From an uncultured Ruminococcus sp. (GTDB taxonomy: Bacteria > Bacillota > Clostridia > Oscillospirales > CAG-272): 8,482 bases of DNA. The notes under the pieces were generated by a model that searched no databases, was not told the origin of the DNA, and saw only the letters and a program-made list of their open reading frames with translations. The stretch's first letter is position 1. Each line of letters begins with the position of its first letter. The stretch lies in the NCBI GenBank assembly GCA_902778205.1, contig CACYWX010000122.1:1-8482 (forward strand). Reading direction: 5' to 3'. A program made the translations under genes and the position numbers. This document shows positions 4,242-8,482 of this stretch, in pieces.

Positions 4242-6806
4242 ATGGCTGAAACATATCTGATCACAGCGAAGACCGTGGAGGAGGCCGTTTCCGTCGCCAA
4301 GCGCGAATACGAGGACGCCCGCCACGAGGTCTCCTACGAAATCGTCGAGATGCCGAAGAAGGGATTCCTCGGACTCGGCGCGAAGCCCGCGAAGATCAAG
4401 GTGACCGTCTCCAAGGTCATGACCGTGCAGTCCGAGCTCGGCTCCCTTGTGGCGGACATCAAGAACCTGAAGAATCTGACGGACCGCGACGGCCGCGACA
4501 CCCGGAAGGAGAACGAGGCGAAGAAGCCTCAGGCCCCCCAGACCGAAGGAAACGGTCAGCAGAAGAAGGCTCAGAGCGGCCAGAACAATCAGAAGCAGCA
4601 GAACCAGAATCAGAAGCAGAACCAGAAGGCCCAGAACCAGGCCCAGAACGGCGGCCAGGCGAAGAAGCAGAACGGCCAGAACCAGCCTGCGGCCCAGAAC
4701 CAGAACGGCCAGGCCCAGAAGCAGAAGGACCAGACCCCGAAGGATCAGGCCCAGCAGAAGCAGCAGAGCGGCCAGCCCCAGAAGCAGGGCCGTCAGAACC
4801 AGAACAGACAGAACCAGAATCAGAACCAGAACGCCCAGCCTCAGCAGAAGCAGCCCGCCAAGGAGCAGCGGAAGCCCGAGGCCGCCGAGCCCGTGACGGA
4901 AACCCGCGCCCCCGCTCAGGAAAAGACCCCCGTCCGGACCGAAGCGAAGCCCGCTCCCGTTCAGGAGAAGGTCCCCGCTGAGGTTCCCGTGACGGAGGAG
5001 CCGACCCCCGCCTTCGGGGAATCCACCGGATACCGCTCCGCCCTGGGCAATCAGGCCAAGCCCCAGCGCAGAAACCGCCAGCGCAGAAGCGCGAAGTCCG
5101 CTGAGGAGGCCTCCGTGGAAGCCACCGGCGTGACCGTATCTGCGCCCGTGGGCCTCACCGATTTCGTCAGCGAGCCCGCCGCCGAGGGAGCCTTCGGCCA
5201 GGACGACGGCAGAAGCTCCGGAAGCCGCATGAACAACGACGTGCGCCGGAAGAACCGTCAGCAGAAGGAAGCCGCGAAGCCTGCCGCTCCCGCCGCTCCG
5301 GCCGTGCCCGCTCCCGTGACGGAATCCGCCCCGTCCGAATCCGCTCCGTCCCGCAGACAGCGCGGCAGACGTCCCGCGAACATCCAGAAAGCGGTCAACG
5401 AGGATCTGGCCTCCCGTTATGACATCGCCGAAACCGACGAGGATTACGAGAAGCTGGACCGCCTGACCGCGGAGGCAGAACCGGCGCCCGTGGAGAATCC
5501 CGCGAAGGAAGCACCTGCCCCGGCGGAGGACCGCAGACGCGAAGCCATCACCCGCGAGGAGATGGACTACGCCCTGGAGTTCGCCAACACCCTGCTCCGG
5601 AACATGCAGCTGGACGCCCGCGCGGTTCCCGCCGAGTGCCCGGAGGGTGAGGAATTCGTTGTCACCGAGACGGCGGACGTCTACCCGAAGATCGACATCA
5701 TCGGCTCCGAAACCGGCATCCTCATCGGTCATCACGGCGAGACCCTGGACTCCATCCAGTATCTCGTGAACCTCTCCGCCCTCCGGAAGACCAGATCCCG
5801 GGACGGCGACTACGTGAAGATCGTGGTGGACATCGAGAATTACCGCGAGAAGCGGGAAGAGACCCTGCGCACCCTGGCCAGACGCATGGCGGCGAGAGCG
5901 GTCCGCTACAAACGGAACGTGTTCCTCGAGCCCATGAACGCCTACGAGCGGCGGATCATCCACTCCGAGCTGCAGAGCTTTGAGAACGTGTCCACCCACT
6001 CCGTCGGCGCGGACCGGGACCGCAAGATCATCATCACCTACGAGGGACCCGACCGCGTTCCCGAAAAGACGCCGGCTCCGGAAGGACGCAGACGCCGCAG
6101 AGGCGAGGACGGGGAGGGCGTGAGCGAGACTCCCTCTGAGAAGACCCAGGAGAGATCCGAGGGCAGACGGAGACGCGGCTCCTCCGCCGAGGCCGTGACC
6201 GCCGAAACCGAGGAAAAGCGGGAACGCCGTCCGAGAAAGCCCAGCAAGATGCCCATCGAGCAGCTGACCGACTGGCTCCCTGACGCGGGTGCGCCCGAGG
6301 AAGGGGAAGCGTCCGGCGAGGAGGACGTCCTGCACGTCATGTCCGGCCTGAGAGAGACCTTCCGCGAGTCCGTGGAGGAGATCGACGAGGTCATGGCGGA
6401 GCCCGCCGAGGACTTTGAAGAACCGGAAGAACCCGAAGAGCCTGCTGAGACGGAAGAGCCTGAGGAGATCGAAGCTCCCGTCGAAGCCGGGGAACCGGCT
6501 GAAGAGCCCGTTGAGGAATCGGCGGAAGCTCCCGCTGAGACCGAGGAACCCGAAGAGGCCGAGATCCCCGGGGAGGAACCCGTCGAAGAGCCCACCGAAA
6601 TCTCGTCGGTTGTCGAGGAAGCGGTCGAAGAAGCGGCGGAAGCGGTTTCCGAGACTGTGGAGGAGGCGGCTGAGAGCTTTGACGAAAAGGCCCAGGCGCT
6701 GACCGACATCATCGAGGCCATAGGCGAGGAGACTTCCGGCGAAGCGATCACCGTAGAAGAACCCGTCGAAGCGGATCCCGAACCGGAGTCCGGCGAAGCC
6801 GAATAA
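4242..6806 (+). CDS. jag: Jag/KhpB-type KH-R3H RNA-binding protein, greatly enlarged
   Basis: Jag (KhpB, EloR) is a cytosolic RNA-binding protein, usually paired with KhpA, linked in streptococci to cell elongation. Domains here: Jag_N at about 1-57 with the signature KKGFLGLGAKPAKIKV (39-54); a Gln/Asn/Lys-rich linker (about 97-210; by my count 45 Gln and 18 Asn in 113 residues); a Pro/Ala/Glu and Arg-rich linker (210-435); KH (about 440-530) with LIGHHGETLDSIQYLVN (494-510; GxxG loop 496-499); R3H (about 531-602) with RRIIH (570-574); an Arg-patch region (615-669); and a Glu/Pro/Ala-rich tail (about 684-854). Known Jag proteins are about 200-330 residues, so 854 is exceptional and nearly all the excess is low complexity. 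The ATG at 4242 follows AGGAAAGG (4231-4238). The frame is open throughout, with the conserved domains in one frame, so this is not a frameshift artefact. A condensate or scaffold role is inference. Confidence 0.93.
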   Translation: MAETYLITAKTVEEAVSVAKREYEDARHEVSYEIVEMPKKGFLGLGAKPAKIKVTVSKVMTVQSELGSLVADIKNLKNLTDRDGRDTRKENEAKKPQAPQTEGNGQQKKAQSGQNNQKQQNQNQKQNQKAQNQAQNGGQAKKQNGQNQPAAQNQNGQAQKQKDQTPKDQAQQKQQSGQPQKQGRQNQNRQNQNQNQNAQPQQKQPAKEQRKPEAAEPVTETRAPAQEKTPVRTEAKPAPVQEKVPAEVPVTEEPTPAFGESTGYRSALGNQAKPQRRNRQRRSAKSAEEASVEATGVTVSAPVGLTDFVSEPAAEGAFGQDDGRSSGSRMNNDVRRKNRQQKEAAKPAAPAAPAVPAPVTESAPSESAPSRRQRGRRPANIQKAVNEDLASRYDIAETDEDYEKLDRLTAEAEPAPVENPAKEAPAPAEDRRREAITREEMDYALEFANTLLRNMQLDARAVPAECPEGEEFVVTETADVYPKIDIIGSETGILIGHHGETLDSIQYLVNLSALRKTRSRDGDYVKIVVDIENYREKREETLRTLARRMAARAVRYKRNVFLEPMNAYERRIIHSELQSFENVSTHSVGADRDRKIIITYEGPDRVPEKTPAPEGRRRRRGEDGEGVSETPSEKTQERSEGRRRRGSSAEAVTAETEEKRERRPRKPSKMPIEQLTDWLPDAGAPEEGEASGEEDVLHVMSGLRETFRESVEEIDEVMAEPAEDFEEPEEPEEPAETEEPEEIEAPVEAGEPAEEPVEESAEAPAETEEPEEAEIPGEEPVEEPTEISSVVEEAVEEAAEAVSETVEEAAESFDEKAQALTDIIEAIGEETSGEAITVEEPVEADPEPESGEAE
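4530..4868 (+). repeat. CAG-rich low-complexity coding repeat
   Basis: Short units such as CAGAAC, CAGAAT, CAGAAG and GCCCAG recur in imperfect tandem and encode the Gln/Asn/Lys linker of Jag. The frame is kept throughout, so the repeat changes length by whole codons. Such tracts are prone to expansion and contraction by slippage, so length variation between strains would be expected. Confidence 0.75.
6441..6620 (+). repeat. duplicated 90-base unit in the acidic Jag tail
   Basis: The peptide PAETEEPEE occurs at residues 734-742 and again at 764-772, exactly 30 residues apart, and each is followed by a related stretch ending in EEPVEE (755-760 and 778-783). The second unit is imperfect. Synonymous changes between the copies (for example GAGACGGAAGAG versus GAGACCGAGGAA) show that the duplication is old or maintained. 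Confidence 0.55.
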
Positions 6807-6838
6807 ACCGGGATCATCCGGCACAGAAACCAACAGAA

Positions 6839-6890
6839 GGGGCTGTCCCATTTCTCCGCTGTCCGGAGCGATGGCGGCGGCCCCGTTTTT
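6839..6890 (+). terminator. intrinsic terminator between jag and mnmE
   Basis: GGGGCTGTC (6839-6847) pairs with GGCGGCCCC (6876-6884) in a 9-bp stem with two G-U pairs; an inner stem CTCCG/CGGAG (6854-6858 with 6864-6868) shortens the loop. TTTTT (6886-6890) follows after one base. It starts 32 bases past the jag stop and ends 24 bases before mnmE. mnmE has no obvious promoter of its own in between, so partial read-through is possible. Confidence 0.75.
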
Positions 6891-6914
6891 ATACGAAAAG
6901 GAGAGGTCCGGATC

Positions 6915-8324
6915 ATGACGGACATGCATTTCAGAACGGTCGCCGCCGTATCCACGCCCCGGGGCAAGGGCGGCATTGCGGTGATCCGCATCTCCGGGGA
7001 CGATGCCTTCAGGGTGGCGGACCGGATGTTTTCTCCGGCCTCCGGGAAGGCGCTGTCGGACTGCGGGACCCGGCGGGCGGTGTTCGGCACGATCCTCGAC
7101 GCCCGGGACGAGCCCGTGGACACGGGTCTGGCGGTGCTGTTCCGGGGACCGGCCTCCTTTACCGGGGAGGACGTCGCGGAGATCTCCTGCCACGGCGGAC
7201 CGGCGGCTACGGAGGCGGTGCTTCTGTCGGCTCTGGCCCACGGAGCGGACGCCGCGGGACCGGGAGAATTCACCCGCCGGGCGTTTCTGAACGGAAAGCT
7301 GTCCCTGACGGAGGCGGAGGCCGTGGGCAGACTCATCGACGCCGACACGGAGGAGAGACTGGCCCTGTCCGCGGGAGGACTCCGGGGCAACGTGAGCCGC
7401 AGGATCGGGGAGATCTCCGCCGGAATGCTCACCACCATGACGGCCCTCTACGCCGCCATCGACTATCCGGAGGAGGACGTGGGGGACGAGGGCGAGCGGG
7501 AGATCGGAAACACGCTTCGGCGTTCGCTGGAGGAGGTCCGGGCGCTCCTGTCTACCTACCGGGTTGGAAGGGCCGTGGCGGACGGGGTGAAAACCGTGGT
7601 CTGCGGCCGTCCCAACGTGGGAAAAAGCTCCCTCTTCAACCTCATGACCGGGGAGGAATCCGCCATCGTGACGGACATCGCCGGGACCACCCGGGACATC
7701 CTCCGGGAGACGGTGTCCTTCGGCGGCGTGACCCTGCGTCTGGCCGATACGGCGGGCCTGCGGGGAGACACGGACGGCCGCGTGGAGGAGATCGGCGTGA
7801 ACAGAGCCCGGCGGGAGATCGGAGAGGCGGAGCTGATCCTGGCGGTGTTCGACGGAAGCGAGCATCTGACAAAGGAGGACGGGGAGCTTCTGGACCTGCT
7901 GGAGAGCACGAAGGGGGACGCCGTGATCCTCGCGGTGGTCAACAAATCAGACCGGGGAATCGCACTGACCGGGGAGGAGCTCGGCCGGATCGACGGGGTA
8001 TGCGGCTCCGGGCGGCGGATCGTCATGAGCGCGGCGTCCGAGAAAGGGGATGCTCTGGCCCAGGCTGTGCGGACCGCGTTCCGGGCCGGGGAGCTCGATC
8101 TGCGCCGGGACGCGGTGATCTGGGACGTGCGGCAGAGACAGGCGCTGGAGCATGCCCGGTCCGCGCTGGAGGCCGCCGTGGAAGCGGTTGAAGCGGGGGA
8201 TCCCGTGGACTGCGTCTGCACCCTGGCGGAGGAGGCCATGGCCGCCCTGGACGAAACCGACGGCAGAAGCGTGGATCAGGGCATCGTGGACGAAATTTTC
8301 AAAAGGTTCTGCGTGGGGAAGTAA
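6915..8324 (+). CDS. mnmE: tRNA uridine-5-carboxymethylaminomethyl modification GTPase MnmE
   Basis: MnmE (TrmE) with MnmG installs the carboxymethylaminomethyl-type group at C5 of the wobble uridine (U34) of several tRNAs, using a folate cofactor and GTP. The 469 residues fit the family. Visible: N-terminal folate-binding domain (about 1-125) with AAVSTPRGKGGIAVIRISG, FTGEDVAEISCHGG (82-95) and GEFTRRAFLNGKLSLTEAEAV (117-137); G domain with GRPNVGKS (231-238), GTTRD (257-261), DTAG (278-281) and NKSD (343-346); and the C-terminal CVGK (466-469) carrying the conserved catalytic-site Cys. The ATG at 6915 follows AAAGGAGAGG (6897-6906) at 8 bases; an in-frame ATG at 6924 is less well spaced. 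mnmG usually follows in Firmicutes and may lie beyond the window. Its TAA is the first base triplet of a repeat element. Confidence 0.97.
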   Translation: MTDMHFRTVAAVSTPRGKGGIAVIRISGDDAFRVADRMFSPASGKALSDCGTRRAVFGTILDARDEPVDTGLAVLFRGPASFTGEDVAEISCHGGPAATEAVLLSALAHGADAAGPGEFTRRAFLNGKLSLTEAEAVGRLIDADTEERLALSAGGLRGNVSRRIGEISAGMLTTMTALYAAIDYPEEDVGDEGEREIGNTLRRSLEEVRALLSTYRVGRAVADGVKTVVCGRPNVGKSSLFNLMTGEESAIVTDIAGTTRDILRETVSFGGVTLRLADTAGLRGDTDGRVEEIGVNRARREIGEAELILAVFDGSEHLTKEDGELLDLLESTKGDAVILAVVNKSDRGIALTGEELGRIDGVCGSGRRIVMSAASEKGDALAQAVRTAFRAGELDLRRDAVIWDVRQRQALEHARSALEAAVEAVEAGDPVDCVCTLAEEAMAALDETDGRSVDQGIVDEIFKRFCVGK

Positions 8325-8400
8325 TACCAATCTCAAGCTAAAAGGGAAACGCGGCTTCTTGAAAGGAAGCCCTAGGCATAAATGCCTGGCAAGAACTTTT
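8323..8400. repeat. partial inverted copy of the yidC-jag element
   Basis: This stretch matches the reverse complement of about 4134-4201: shared blocks include CAATCTCAAGC versus TAATCTCAAGC, AAAAGGGAA, CGCGGCTT, and TGGCAAGAACTTT versus TGGCAAAGAACTTT. An extra hairpin, AGGCA-TAAA-TGCCT (8374-8387), is inserted in this copy. Similarity fades after 8400, so only one end of the element is present or the rest has diverged. Like the first copy it begins at the stop codon of the preceding gene. Confidence 0.6.
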
Positions 8401-8432
8401 ATAATTTCCACTGGTGCAGCTCTCCTCTCAAC

Positions 8433-8465
8433 ATGCAGCACGGGGTAACGTGCAGCGCATTTTTT
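8433..8465 (+). terminator. probable terminator after mnmE
   Basis: GCACG (8438-8442) pairs with CGTGC (8449-8453), extended after an internal loop by ATGC (8433-8436) with GCAT (8457-8460), and six T bases (8460-8465) follow. The internal loop weakens the stem, so the call is moderate. It would end transcription of the mnmE unit about 110 bases past its stop. Confidence 0.5.
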
Positions 8466-8482
8466 CAGCTTCTTTTTCACAC

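Noticed and set aside
4009..4260. An 83-codon open frame through the inverted-repeat element and into jag
   Set aside because: No recognisable domain, no ribosome binding site, and it reads through hairpins and overlaps the jag start in another frame.
6038..7438. A 466-codon Ser-rich open frame on the minus strand
   Set aside because: Antisense to the acidic tail of Jag and the start of MnmE; the Ser and Ala richness mirrors the Glu and Pro codons of the sense strand.
4224..7865. A 1213-codon open frame on the minus strand spanning jag and mnmE
   Set aside because: It lies antisense to two genes with clear conserved domains; its Leu-rich and Gly-rich makeup is what antisense reading of CAG, AAG, GAG and GCC codons gives. 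No domain is recognisable and no ribosome binding site is evident.

Overview
The window looks like a piece of a high-GC, Gram-positive chromosome, most likely a member of the Clostridia (Oscillospirales- or Christensenellales-like gut lineages come to mind). That placement is inferred from a clostridial-type short YidC, a 44-residue L34 protein, AGGAGG-type ribosome binding sites, GC-rich codon choice and the conserved gene block rpmH-rnpA-yidD-yidC-jag-mnmE. No rRNA, tRNA or CRISPR array is visible.

Layout. Positions 1-76 hold tandem small palindromes. trxA (thioredoxin) lies on the minus strand at 124-447 with its own extended -10 promoter. A roughly 225-bp divergent intergenic region follows, holding the trxA promoter, a promoter for the next gene and an inverted repeat that includes a lone DnaA-box-like nonamer. 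Then come, all on the plus strand: a VanZ-like/GtrA-like fusion membrane protein (674-1687); a consensus promoter (1697-1726); rpmH (1795-1929); a hairpin that covers the rnpA Shine-Dalgarno; rnpA (1995-2417); yidD (overlapping rnpA by 4 bp); yidC (2870-3979); a 220-bp AT-richer inverted-repeat element; an exceptionally long jag/khpB (4242-6806, 854 residues); an intrinsic terminator; mnmE (6915-8324); and a second, partial copy of the inverted-repeat element followed by a probable terminator at the right edge.

How the genes work together. rpmH (ribosomal protein L34), rnpA (RNase P protein, tRNA 5' maturation), yidD and yidC (membrane protein insertion), jag/khpB (KH-R3H RNA-binding protein) and mnmE (tRNA wobble-uridine modification GTPase) are the classic near-origin housekeeping block of Firmicutes. 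The usual neighbour dnaA is not beside rpmH here; the VanZ-GtrA gene and trxA occupy that side, so the block has probably been separated from the dnaA-dnaN half.

What stands out. (1) The Jag protein is several times the usual size because of long low-complexity segments: a Gln/Asn-rich linker, Arg-rich patches and a long Glu/Pro-rich tail around normal Jag_N, KH and R3H domains. (2) A structured inverted-repeat element has one full copy between yidC and jag and one partial copy after mnmE, both starting exactly at the stop codon of the preceding gene. (3) YidC appears to carry Glu where the conserved groove Arg is expected. (4) The rnpA ribosome binding site is sequestered in a 10-bp stem and is better spaced to an out-of-frame ATG. 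All of these are readings by eye and need alignment or folding to confirm.
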